A DNA stretch of 64,000 nt from NCBI GenBank assembly GCA_024734555.1, contig JANPWX010000359.1, positions 1,798,129 through 1,862,128 on the forward strand, given 5' to 3'. The notes under the pieces are model-generated. The model saw only the letters and a program-made list of their open reading frames with translations, was not told the origin of the DNA and did no database searches. This document shows positions 1 through 41,774 of the stretch, in pieces. The DNA is from Trochalopteron elliotii (lineage: Eukaryota > Chordata > Aves > Passeriformes > Leiothrichidae). The position numbers were made by a program, and so were the translations under genes. Position 1 is the first letter of the stretch; every line of letters starts with the position of its first letter.

Positions 1-650
1 GGACTTATCCACGAATGGGGCGGCTCCCGGTGCCGGCGGTGAGCGCTGAGTTAGCAGCGCCGCTGCAGCACTCCCCGCGTAAACACCCCGGGCGGGGAGT
101 GGGGCACCCCTCTGGTCTGCCCGGAGGTCGGGGGCTGCTCCAGCCCGGCCGGGGCCGGTGGCCTCGCAGCGCGGGACTGTTGACACTGCTGCAGCCGCTG
201 CTCCGAGCTAGAGCTGCCACCGTCGCCAGCAGCTCTGGCAGAGGAGCGAAGGGGCGCGGCCTCCGCGCTTGGGAAAGTTGTGTTCCCGGCGGTCACGTAG
301 CGCCGGGCCGGTGTCCGGTATGTGGTGCCCGAGCGGACGACGAGGTCCCCTGTCCACCTGTACCCTGCACCAGCGGGGCTCTCTGCTCCGTGTCTGCCCG
401 GCGAACGCATTCAGGAGTGCTGCTCTTGGTTTCCCATCACAAGCGCTTTCTGTCCACCTGCGATTTTCTCTTTGGTGGGAGAAGTAGGGCTCGCCTGTCT
501 ATTGTAGAGAGAGGGTGCTGGGTCAGAGCTATCGCTCCCACCTTCAGAGCTCTGGGCATTGTCGCTTGTGCTCAGAGCACGGGCCGCTGACTGCACTGCT
601 GCTGTCAGGGCAATTTCTGGATGCACAGCAGGGCTGACATGTTTGGATTG
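1..650. promoter_or_regulatory. GC/CpG-rich start of KAT2B intron 1, probably the tail of its promoter CpG island
   Basis: CpG-rich and GC-rich up to about 600, then falls to the AT-rich level of the rest. I looked for the end of KAT2B exon 1 (KLEKLGVYSACK type) in all frames and did not find it, so exon 1 is upstream. Long open frames here are a by-product of GC content. Confidence 0.55.
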
Positions 651-3600
651 GCAGCGCTGATGTCAGATCCTCTAATAATGCTTTCAGCTGTGAGAGTAGC
701 TGTTTGTGAAAAAAGTGCATCTTATTTTCTCTATTCTCCCACTTCGGCAGATGTTAAGTGAAAGGCCAAGCTAACAAACGAGACGAAGCATCATTGTGTG
801 GCTCTGTAGTCCTGTCTGGCGGTGCGAGGAGATTTAGCTGTGTGCTGAAGGCATGGCGCAATGCTGCCATGGGAGGGCAAATTACGGAAGCCGCACATTG
901 CAACGGCTTAGCTGTTTCCACATGTGCAGGCACCTACACTTCAGCTTTGGTGCATGCATGGGACGGTGTGAGATTACACTGGTGCCAATAAGGTTAAAGA
1001 GCAGCTGGTGTACTTGAACTTTGCAGCACTAACTGTGGGCAGAGTTATATGGTTTGAAGCTTTCCCTTTGCACACCCATATTTTAATGTTACCAAAGCTT
1101 GCTAATAAATGAAGCTGGTCGTGAAATAGGTACATTTTTCATGGGCTGTTAGGGAAGTGTGTGTGTTTTTGAATTGCCTTGTTCTTCCCTGGTTGGTGCT
1201 TTTTTTTTTTTTTTTCCTCTGATGTACCTCCAGATGATGTTTTTGAGGGTGAAAACCTTCCCCTGTAGTGCTCTGCCCTGCAGAGATTGCTGTGCTGTAT
1301 AGAAGCCTTGTCTCCTCTGAAACCCTTTGCTTTTTTGGGGGACTCACCAGCCTCTCTCTTGCAGGTGCTTTATGGTGAGGGGGATGAGCACCATTTGGGA
1401 GGTGAGGAGGGCATGCTGTGTCCCGCTGTCAGCTCCTCTTTCCCTCTTGCAAGACTCTGGTTATGGGGTACAGAGCACAAACAGCTCCTACTGTCAGTGC
1501 TCTGCTGGGTGTCCTTGCTGGCCCTCTGGTCTGAGACAAGTCTTGGATGCATGTTCCATTGGTAGTGCAGAGATGGATGGAGCAGGACCCATGACCAGGG
1601 GTTTTCCTCCTGCCAGGATGTAGGCATGGTTCCAGCACTAAGCACTGTGCTGTGTTCAGATTAAAACTGCTCTTTAACTTCTCTACAGTAGTTCAGTGGC
1701 AGGCAGCTTGCTTTCAGATCCCGTTAACAGAAGCAAGTGAGCAGACTGGAAGCTCCTTGTAAGCTTCTCCTGTGGGATAAGGTGGGAAGGATGGTGCAGG
1801 GTGGAAGAATGTTTTATTTTTCTTCCTGAACACCTGGCAAGTGCTTCAGAAGGACGCTAGTTGGCTTGTAACATTAGTGGTTTGCCAGAAACTGTAGCCT
1901 GGAGAAGCTGGTTTGCCAGCTGTAGCAGTGCAGTATGTAACTTTGAACTTTTTCTTTGGATTGCAACTTCTCTTCCATCGATTCTGCATTTGTGTGTGTG
2001 AGTGCAAAAGAGTGAGAGAAGGCAAACGCTCTCACTGTCTCTGTTTTCATTCAAGTAGTGACTATACACGGATCTTATGTAAATCTACATAGAGCTGTAC
2101 AAATTGGAGTGCTAAAATATGTAATGGCATCCTTAACGTCAATCACCTTCTCCCACATAAGTTCCATTGCAAAATTCAGCATGCAGAATTTATTAGGAGC
2201 TTAACCTCAGAGATGTTTGGAGTAACAGCCAGGAAGCATCTGTCTGCTAGGGATGGAGAGTCACAACACAAGACAGTGCAGAGGTCAGTGACCGTGCAGA
2301 GGGTGAATCTTACTGGTGACAGCAGAAATGCTGAACACAGGAGAGTAAAAGGCACTTCTCTGGGGCAGGGTGCTTGGTCACCAAGAAGGACCTCCTGGCC
2401 CTTCTTTATCCATCCCTTTTTGTCATGGGAAACATGGACAAAGACTGCTGGTAAATACATATTTGGTGTGCATGTATCCTGAGCAGAATGAGCCTGAAGT
2501 TGAGGGAGCTGAGGCTAGACAAATGTGGGGTTTGGGTTTTTTCCTGGTAAAAGAACTGGACTGGAGAGTTGTGGCTGTTGAGCTGCTTAACATGACTTGT
2601 TCCTCTCTGAGAAAAGTCTGGGTGGAAGGCATAGAACAGGCTCTCCTGAGTAAAAAACCTCCTTAAAAGCCCAAGTCTGAAGGAGGAGGCTGGCATTCTG
2701 AACAAGATATATAATAGGAGTTGGTATAGTTTTCATGACTTTTGGAGGTACACAGTAGTGCTGTGTGCTGTGAGGGGTTTTGTATTTGGCACTTGCTATA
2801 TCAGTGTGTGTGTGAATGGCTGCATACATGGTTTTGGTTTTGTCCACTGTGAAATTGAGCATTAGGCATGCAAGCTTGCAGCACTTTATATAAAGCAGCA
2901 CTGTGTGACTTACACACATAAATATATTTAATGAAGATGTAGGAGGAAGTCTCCTTTGCATTTTTTTCCCCTATTGGTTTGCAGTATGTGAAAATACAAC
3001 ACACTCTTCAGTCTCACTGGGAGCTTTTTTTTGTAAATAAGGTGAAATATGTACTATTTTAGTACACTAAGTTTTCTGTAAACTTGTTTATTTTTCATTA
3101 TATGTATCTTACAGTAATGCCTTGGTGTTTACAGATATAATTAGAACCCAGTAGCCTAAAGCACTTGCACGAGAAATAATACCTCCTTGAAGAAAAGCTT
3201 TTTGCTTTAGAAAAGCAAAGTGGACAGAGTGAGAAAGGTTGTGATGAGATGGCTTGGCCAAGGTCCTGGAGCAGGTGAGCAATGGCCAGATGTGGAAGTG
3301 AAATTCCAGCCCCAGGCTCCAGACCAGCTGCTGATCCTTTCTTGAAGCACTTCTTCCCACTTCTCGTTTTAGAGTGACCTCTAGTTTTCCCACATATAAA
3401 AGAAAGAGTTCATAAGGTAAACTTGTAGCACCTTTTCCATAATAAAATATTTTCTTTCCTGATTTTTATAAGGCAGATTAAGATGAGGCTAATTTGGCCA
3501 TGTCACTGCTGGGCTCTGTATAGGGGAGTACAGCTCCTTGAAGCTCAACTTGAAATGTATTAGGATTGTTTTCTGCAGAAGTGTATAGGAGACAAAGAAG

Positions 3601-6600
3601 ACATCAAAAGCTTTCTTATCACTTTCATTGTGAGATGAATCAGTTTTATAATGTCTTACAGGCCTAATTAAAGCATCTTCCTTTAAATAGGAAATCTACC
3701 ATTAACTTTACAAAGGTAGGAACTGGGTGTTTATTATTAATAAAAGCTTTATATGGTAATCTACTTCTCTTCTGTAAGTGAAACTAGAAAGTACAGGGAA
3801 TAAAAATAATTGGATCAATCAATAAATGAAGAACATGCCCTTTGAGCTGCCCATTAAACTGCTTATTTTGTGTTGTTAAAGATAAATGGGTCAGCTAATT
3901 TCCTGATACATATGAGTGGCTCTTTGAGTAGTGTCCAGCTGTCTGGTTCTTGGGTACTGGACATATGAGTAGGAAAAATATATGATTTAAGTTCAACACT
4001 GTATTTATTATAATTTATGTGATACTCTTTGATAAAGTCATCATTTTGAGCTTGCTGCCGGCAGGAAAAACATTATAGAGTATTTTACACAGCTTTTGTG
4101 TTGGGAGGAAGGTGTTTTCTAGAGTAATTACACTTACTGGAAATGGAGAAGATCTGTAATGTCCTGTGTATAATCAGTTGAGCCTGCTTTGCATCTCAAT
4201 TACCAAATAGGGTAACCAGTATGATTTTAAGCTGGAAAGAAAAATCCCACACAGCAGATATTTGAAACTCAAATTTAGAACTGTTGGGGTCTTTTACCTT
4301 ATAATTAAGTTAGCTTGAAGTTTGCTCATTCTGAGGCTTATTTTACCATCCAGAAGAGGGAGGGATATTTTAGTCCATAGGTTATTGTAACATTCTTCAT
4401 TTATTCTTTATTATTTGGACAGCTGAAACTCACCTAAAAGGGGCTGAGATATGTGCAATATTGTAACTTTCAGGTGCTTCCTTTTTAAATAATATACTGA
4501 CAATTTGTGTTGGAATGTGCTGTATTTTTTCACTGTCCATATTTGACCTATCAGTGTATTCAGTATTCTAAAGGAAACAATAAGTTTGACTAGAGTTATG
4601 GTCTTCACTGCCCAGAGCTACTGGACAGTTTGATTTCTCCCATTGTAACCCTCCACCAAACATGGAAGGAGTTAAAAAGAAAATTGAAATTGTGTCATGC
4701 AGTGCAAAATGTACATAATTTCTGCAATGAGGTGGTTTTTTTGCTTGTTTTGTGTTTGTTTGGCTTTGGGGGTTTGTTTTGTTTTGATTTGGTTTATTTT
4801 TGTGGGGAGAGGGGCAGGAAACAGCATGTAGTTGTTGTGTTTTATTTTATTGCACTCATCCAATTTTATTAAAAAAAGCCAATGAAGGTGTAGTGTTCAT
4901 GATCCCTGGGCCTGCAAAGGTGACAGTCATTATTTTGCCTCATGAGGGCTGAAGTCCCCATCGTTCTACAGTGGATTTATTTAAAGCTCTGCAGATGTCC
5001 CAGAAAACAAGGCTTCAAGGATTGGATGTGCTAGTTCAAATACTTTTCCTTCCTTCCCTCAAAACTGTTTTGATCTTAATTTAAGTTTTAGTAGAGGTGA
5101 AGTTATACTTTATTTTCTAATGAAAAGCAGATGAGTGACATCAAAAAAAAAAAAAAAAGAAGAAAGGAAACAGCCAAAGATTGTCAAAGAAAGGATTGAA
5201 TGAGCAAAATGCTGTGGAAGATTTACAACAACTCAGCAATTTAAGCCACTGAGGAATGCACATTACATATTCACTGCAAAATAGTTGCACCGTCAACATC
5301 TACTATGAAAGCTGAGTTTTTGAGGGGACCTTTTTAGGTTCTGTTTTGCCTTGGTTAACAGAACATTTATGCTGATTCTGGTGTTTTGTAGGAATTAACA
5401 AAAAAACCCCACCCTAGTGGTTGGTTGGTTAAGGTCTCTAGAATAATTTGAACAATACCAATTAACAGCTGTTGCAAAAAGATCTGGTGAGGAGATACCA
5501 ACATGAGAAGAAAAAAATTTGCCGTTGAACATGCTGGTTTTATTCTTCTGTGGGTGGGTTGATATTTATTTTTGTGAGTTTAACTGAGCTGTTACCACGA
5601 TTTGTACATCTGTTTGCATCTTTGCTGTTAATCATGGTGTGATGCTGAAGTTTACATAGTTACTCACTGTTTATAGTTTTTTGGCTTGATAGTAAACAGT
5701 GTTTGGTGAGCTTCTGTGACATGCTGCTTCCACTCAGAAAAAAAATCTCAAAAAGCTTGTGCCTATTTTTAGGAGGAAGTTCTGGATATACTTCATTGTG
5801 GCATGATTTAAGGCAATAAATAATAAGCATGGTGATACGTCAGTAATTTACAGTGTTGAACATTTGTCCAGACAGCTGCATGGGAAGGGTCAAATCTTAC
5901 TTCCCTAAAATAGTATTCCATCCTTTTTTGTTTGACAACTCTTCACAATTGTATCTTGCATTTTCTTTGTCAATAATCTCATTTTCAGACTTTTTCTTTT
6001 TTTGTTGACAGTTTCTCTGTCCTCATGTTAAATGCAAAAACTTTCATGCCAACATTGCCTTTCTCACCAAACAAATATCTATAGTTTATTTGGCATCGGT
6101 TTTGCATTGGGAAGCTAATTGAAAATAAGGGATTTTGTGTCATCTCCCAGATGTCCAGAGCAGCAGAGCAGTCTGTGGTTTGCAAGTATCCCTCAGTCAC
6201 TGATCTCTCAAGTCCATTTAGCTTTGAGGGCCGGTAGGGCTGGGTGACAAACACAACTGGCTCGATGCCTATGAATTATAAAATTACACTGGGCTGCCTT
6301 CAGTTCTCTGCCAGTCATATTACTCACAGTCAACACGACAGAAAAAGAATGTAAACTTCACCATAAATCTTTTCAGATTGTATTTTATGAGACTTAGGAA
6401 AGAAAATTTGTTTTAATCTTCCCCTCATTTCATCCTGAAGCCTCATTGATTTCGCTTTATAAATGCATGGGTTGGCAGGCAGTCTGCACCCACTCAGTGA
6501 GTTTGGAGAGTCAGGAGGTTCAGGCCATGCAGGCTGTCCCTTTTTCAAGGGAAATATGTGGAAATGGTTTTGCTGGGCACTTGCAGGTGAATTTCTGAGT

Positions 6601-7912
6601 CATCCCGGTGCCTACAGAAAATGCTACTCACAGCCCTTGGTGCCTGCCAGACCGCCCCAGGCCAGGCAGAGGCCACAGCACCCAGGGCCAGCAGCCCAGC
6701 TGGATAAATGCTTAAGCCTCAGGGATGGTAAAAACATCATGTGGTGCTCAGCTAACTGCAGGCAGCAGTTTTCTTGGATCTCAGGTTACTGAATATTGAA
6801 ATGAGTTTAAAAGAATAATTTACCAGCCATTTACAAAGCTGTCAGTGTTAGGAGCTGTCAAGCTGTGATCCTTTCTGCTGCTCCTGGGTTCTTCTTCCTT
6901 AGGTAGGATGGGATTTGGAAACTTAAAAGGAAAATGAAATAGGTTCCTGAAATAGATCACACTAAATGTATGCAGAATCAGTTTTGAAAAATGATACATT
7001 AGTGCTGCATATATTACCATCACAATTTTTCCTACTAAGATTGTTTCAGCCATAAATATTATGCGGCAATTGGCATACTTTCCTCACTGAGGTCTCTGCA
7101 GTGCAATTTCATGAGTATCTTTTTTACAACCCAGTGCACAGATATCTCTGAAGAGTAGAAAAGCAGGCTATCTTTCCAATTAGATCTTCAAATAGGAGTA
7201 CGAATGATGTTAGAATAACCAAGATCTTTTGGATATGCTGAAGAAAATCCCCTCCTGTAAAGCTGCTCTTTGGATAACTTTGAACTTCTGAATGATCTGA
7301 GACACGATTACCAAAGTGACAACCTCTCCCTTTATGGTCTTCCCTTTTAGCTGCATTCTCTTGATGGTTGCTTCACACTCAGTGAGCATAAGTAAACTTT
7401 CTAGGGGAAGCAGCAGGTTGCAGTGGAAGTGTCACTGTGTTTGGCAACTGTTGCTTCTGTGGCCAAGCGTTGCTTGCCTTAAACAGCCTTCTCCGATAGT
7501 GCCTTTATTGTTCGGTTATTTCAGCATTAGTTAACCCTGCCTGAGTTGTCATGGGCTTGGTTTCAGCTGTGTAATTCCTTGGTGCCAGTGTAGCTGATGA
7601 GACAGTGACAAATGTGCTGCCTTTTAAATAACCTGCTTATGTTTAAATAATTAAATCTGCCTCGGTGGCAGGATCTGTAAATGCTGATTTACTAGTAAGT
7701 ATTTGAATACTTTTTTCAGTAAAGTGAGGCTTTCTGTAAAGGAACTAGCCAGGGTTTGTTATGTATTCTGCTTACCAAACTGTTAATCTCTCTCTTCGGG
7801 ATACTACTCTATTTCTGATCGTTTCCGGAAACTAAGCGTTAGTAATGTGGTAGATAAAAATGCAAACGAAACAACAGCGAAACTCCCCAACTCCCCTCCC
7901 CTCAGCTCCCCT

Positions 7913-7961
<49 letters not shown>

Positions 7962-8049
7962 GCAGCTTGTATTGCTTTTGAAATAAAGCAGTTTCAGCAA
8001 GTTCCTGTGTTTTGTGGCGTTGATCGATATCCCTTTGCTTTGATTTCAG
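651..8049 (+). other. KAT2B: KAT2B intron 1 (remainder)
   Basis: AT-rich intron with no recognised gene. It holds several homopolymer runs: T near 1200, A near 5143, and 43 A at 7915-7957. Confidence 0.75.
7915..7957 (+). repeat. Poly-A tract, 43 nt
   Basis: Uninterrupted A run ending 92 bases before the exon 2 acceptor. It is preceded by a C-rich stretch. No retrocopy body is recognisable upstream. Confidence 0.95.
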
Positions 8050-37770
<29,721 letters not shown>

Positions 37771-39490
37771 CACTGTCTTTTTTACAACCAAATAGCGTGC
37801 CTATGTTATGGACAGGGAAAGCCGTTCTATATCTGAGTTGTGGGACTTTCAAGAAACTTTTGTTTAATACTTAGCACTTTTAAAAACCCTTTTAGTTTTG
37901 CAAACATGTATTATACCGAAGTTACAAAAATTATTTTATTAAATGCTTTATAATGTATTTAATTACGGAATATTTCTTTTGTGTGCCGATTACCTTATGT
38001 TCCTAATAAGTTTTTCAGCTACAGCCTCAGAAACCCCACAAACATGGGGGAAGTTGCACATGTTTGGGAAGATGAAGAAAATTCCCAGACAACAGATGTT
38101 ATAGATTACCTAATGTTATAGCTACCTAATGCAGTACCTATTTGATAAAGTTTTATTATTTTTTCCAGTAAAAAAGAAAATCGTAAGGGAAAACAACAGG
38201 TGTGGGGGGGTTCTGAAGCACTTGTTTCTTTGTAGAATCTTTTTATAAGATATTATTTTTTAAAAGAAACACTCAGCTGGTTGAGAAGCTGTGAGAGAAG
38301 AGCAGTCAGTTCTGAAAAAGACTGCCTGTGATCTTTGATAGATGCAAGTTTTTCTATTCATTTTCAGTTTTGATAAATATTTTACCTGCAAATTGTAATC
38401 TCATAACCACTCTTAAAAAAAAAAAAAAAAAAAAAAGAAAGAGGAAAAATCTGGCTAGATGCGTAATGTCATAGTGACTTGGCTTATGCAGGACATAAGT
38501 ACCTAAAATAACTTTAGAGACTACTTCGCATCTACTAGACAATTTTAATTGGCTTAGTAGAGTTAAGGTTTTATGCACTTCATGATCCACCCTAATTACT
38601 ACTCCTCACTGCTAAATTCTTTAGATTGTTCAGCAGAAATAAGACTATTGTACACAAAAGGAAGACAACATAGGACAGCTTCGAGCTTAGATACTTGGCT
38701 CTGTGGTAAACTGGATTTTCTACCAAGCTTTATTGTAAATGCATATTAACTGTGATTACTTAGACCCAGGAACATATTAACATTTTACAGCTCTTAGTAT
38801 ATCTTCAAAAAGAACACACACTCATATATACATATAATATATATATATACATTTTGCTGCTTACACTACATTTAAGAGGTACACCTAAATCCTTAATGTA
38901 GATCAGTACAGGCCAAAAAGCTGTCCCTTGACATTTTCTAATTAGTTTGTAAATTATGACTGCTTTTGTGAAAAACGGATTAAACTTTCATTCTTGGTGT
39001 TTTATATTTACAGAGGTTACACTGTTAAAATTCAAGTTATGAGACTGAGAAAACTAATCCTGTGCTGTGTCAAAGAATCTTTTCCTGCAAAATGCCTGTG
39101 CGATGTTAGATCACAGATCAATTCAGCAAGATGTCAGGAACTATCTAGAAGTAGTAAATGTGGTACCCAAGGTATTCAGAATGTTAATGCTGGACTTGCC
39201 ATCGTGTTTTGTATGAATTTAGTCTGACCTACATTGGAATCTATAACAAAGGTACAGTGAGTACTTTTTCTTTAATAGCCAGAACAGGATGCTATAAACC
39301 TGTTTTGTAGATTGGGCCTACAGATGCATCTGTTAAGCTTGGTAACCTGTGAATTTTTGTTATTTTCAGAGTAGATTTTCTTATCGTCTTTCAATCAGAT
39401 TGTCTCTTCTATATTGAAACGTGTTTTCTAATTTAAGAATTAATATTTTCATAGATACTGTGCAATAAAGTTATGGTAGGATATGTGGTT
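37771..39490 (+). other. KAT2B: KAT2B 3' UTR (predicted)
   Basis: AT-rich non-coding sequence from the stop to just past the best poly-A signal. It includes a 22-nt A run (38415-38436) and a TA-rich stretch near 38826-38850. An ATTAAA at 37938 could give a much shorter alternative 3' end. The end point is inferred from signal position only. Confidence 0.7.
39464..39469 (+). terminator. KAT2B: Candidate KAT2B poly-A signal AATAAA
   Basis: Canonical AATAAA about 1.7 kb past the stop codon, with T/G-rich sequence shortly downstream. It is the best-placed such hexamer on this strand before the intergenic spacer. Confidence 0.65.
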
Positions 39491-41257
39491 TTGCAAATGC
39501 TTTAACAGCTGATGAACTTTACATTTGTCAAATTAATATATTGTACTGGTACAGAATAGTTTTAAATTATATATGTACAAAACCCTACTTATTTTGGTCT
39601 CTTTTTTTCATTACTTCCTGGTACTTGTGATCCAAACACCCATACTGAAGCAATTTCACAATCAAGAACAGTAAAGCTACGGGAGTGCTGTCAGTGCCTC
39701 TTCCAGGTAGGATAGAAAATATGCAAAATGGCCTCCGAGTTCACCAAGAGCACGATGGGCTGAGCTGTGATCAGTCCAAGTAGCACTCCCAGCTTTATGG
39801 TAACTGAGACAGGGTGCTGTTGACTGAACTGTTCCAAAGTTTTGACTTCTTCACTTCAAAGCATGCTTATGCTATTTGCTGGTATTTGCCTTCCAGAATC
39901 CTTTGCTTACAATACATGATAGATGTAGCAGCAAACTACAGTCCAGGTTGAGCTGGTACCATTGCCAGATGGTCACATTAACAAAGCCTGCACCTGTCCA
40001 GTATGTGACAGATAATTAGGGTAGGAAGAGTTTTTTTTTTGGTCCTGTGAAAATGTTCTGTTCTGAGGGGAGCAACAGTAGCCAAGAGCTATTTTACTGA
40101 ACACTTCTAGTGAAAGCAGCTGAGAGGAGGAAGGACCGATTTCTTCCTTACACATTTCCATCACTTCAATTTTTCAAGCTTGCTCAATCCAGTAAGAAAA
40201 AAACACCCAGACCCACCACACCTACCTTGAGGAGCTCTGCAATCACCCTGTTCTTTTTCTTTCCCTGCTGTTGCAGATTTGTTTCATGAAAGAGCACCTA
40301 AGGTTCACAGAATACTCTTAAGGATCATTCAGTGCACCTCTTACATGAATGGCTGATACAGGGATTGGATCCACAACCTTGGCATTATTAGCCCCAGGCT
40401 GTAACCTATTTAGTTCAGCCACTCTCCTTTAGTACTAGAATTCCAGACTGAGATGGTGAGGCCTTGGGGCTAGAATTTTAGGATACAAAGGTAAAGTTAA
40501 GTTTCCATTCAAACATCTGAAGGCTGTGTTGTGAACAGCTATTTTCAAATACCTAGTAGCTGCAAGATAGTATTATTGTTGAAAGCCATGGAAGAAGTTA
40601 CAAGTAAAATAGTAATTAAGTTTTATTACAGAAAGTGTGAGATTTTGCCCTACTGAAGTGGGACAGGCAGTCAAAGGAGGAGCTTGTTTTTGTATTTTCC
40701 CATTAGGTGTTTGGAATGTAGCTTTCATTTGGATTTTCACAAACCCATTGATCTTAAGTGTGTCTCAAGCAAAGTAAAAGTAGTTTGAGTGGTGGATAGT
40801 TGATAACACTGTTATTCTCATGTGCAGCCTTGTGTGGCACCAAATAACACAAGCTCAGATGTAGCATCTCTTCCTCTGGGAAAGGCACTGGGCAAAGTAG
40901 GGACAAATTATAAACTGTTATGAATGTCCTACAACAGTGGAGCTCCCAAGTGGAGTTTTCTTCACTAACCTTCACAAGAAATTTGCTTTGTTTAGGTCTG
41001 ATTTTTTTTGGTTGATTCTAACTTGCACTCAGTTGCAGGACCAACTAAGCCTAAATTGCTGCTTTTGAGAGCTGCAGCTACAGAATTAAATTGCAGCTGC
41101 TAAGCTGCTTCTAAACAGTGTTTATGCCACCACATAAGATGGGGACAGAGTATACAGGCCTGTAATGCTCACTGCTGACATTAGTGCCCTTGGAGCATCT
41201 ATGGAAACTGCCAAAAGAACACCAACCCACTCAGAGCTGTTTCCAAGCATGAAGATG
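39491..41257. other. Convergent intergenic spacer KAT2B-SGO1
   Basis: About 1.8 kb between the predicted 3' ends. It contains the tRNA-Ile-derived SINE (40303-40420). I see no ORF with homology. A TTTATT at 40622-40627 could be an alternative distal poly-A signal for SGO1 on the - strand. Confidence 0.7.
40303..40420 (-). mobile_element. tRNA-Ile-derived SINE, TguSINE1-like
   Basis: Read on the - strand, bases 40420-40351 resemble a decayed tRNA-Ile(AAT): the anticodon loop CTAATAA is intact, followed by GCCAAGGTTGTGG and a degraded T arm. The terminal GGCTGA/TCAGCC acceptor pairing is still present. The next bases (40350-40303) resemble a CR1-like SINE tail: ATTCATGTAAGAGG, ATGATCCTTAAG and TATTCTGTGAA. 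A tRNA-Ile head with a CR1-type tail is the layout of the avian TguSINE1 family. Degraded D and T arms argue against a working tRNA gene. Confidence 0.75.
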
Positions 41258-41263
41258 TTTATT
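41258..41263 (-). terminator. SGO1: Candidate SGO1 poly-A signal AATAAA
   Basis: TTTATT on the + strand, so AATAAA on the - strand, about 370 bases past the stop. A further candidate lies at 40622-40627. Confidence 0.6.
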
Positions 41264-41632
41264 ATAAGATTCAACATGAAACTACAACCATCACATAAGC
41301 AAGATCTGTACAAACACAGTTATTAAAAATACTTCCTGCCCAAAATGTTTTAAGTGCCTAAAGTTCACCCATATAATGACATTCACAGTCTTATTCAGAC
41401 ATTTCTCATACACTCCCAGATCCATTCAAAAGTGGCTTGAATAGAATCACTTTAGGTATAAAAGTAATCAACCCATATCATTAAAAATAAGTCACTAGAA
41501 CAAATCCAGGCCCCCTTAGTCTGATATCCTTAATACTACAACTATTTACATATTTATATAACATTGTGCAACAAAATATTCCATCCAGGAAATTACTTTC
41601 TTCATGGCAGAAGCATGGTTTTGCTGAAAATC
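41258..41632 (-). other. SGO1: SGO1 3' UTR (predicted)
   Basis: AT-rich stretch from the stop to the first AATAAA on the - strand. It has no coding potential that fits a known family. The end is inferred from the signal. Confidence 0.6.
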
Positions 41633-41774
41633 TCAGAGACAAGTAACCAATTTCTCACAGTATTTTTTCGTAGAATCTTTCTTATGAGAACGTCGTTTAG
41701 CATCTTTTTTCTGCTTGAAAATTGGAGAACACAGGAACTTTGTATCTGTAAATGGATCTCCTCTCCTGAGCTTC
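41633..41774 (-). CDS. SGO1: SGO1 terminal coding exon (SGO box end, stop)
   Basis: Encodes [20 protein letters not shown], then a Lys-rich tail and TGA (521-567). [10 protein letters not shown] and SPIFKQKKD match human SGO1 closely. The acceptor AAACAG follows a run of 11 T on the - strand. Confidence 0.96.

Noticed and set aside
15..590. Long open frames in the first 600 bases on both strands
   Set aside because: They follow from high GC content, resemble no known protein, and do not include KAT2B exon 1.
40351..40420. Functional tRNA-Ile gene
   Set aside because: D and T stems are broken and the T loop is changed; the attached CR1-like tail fits a SINE.
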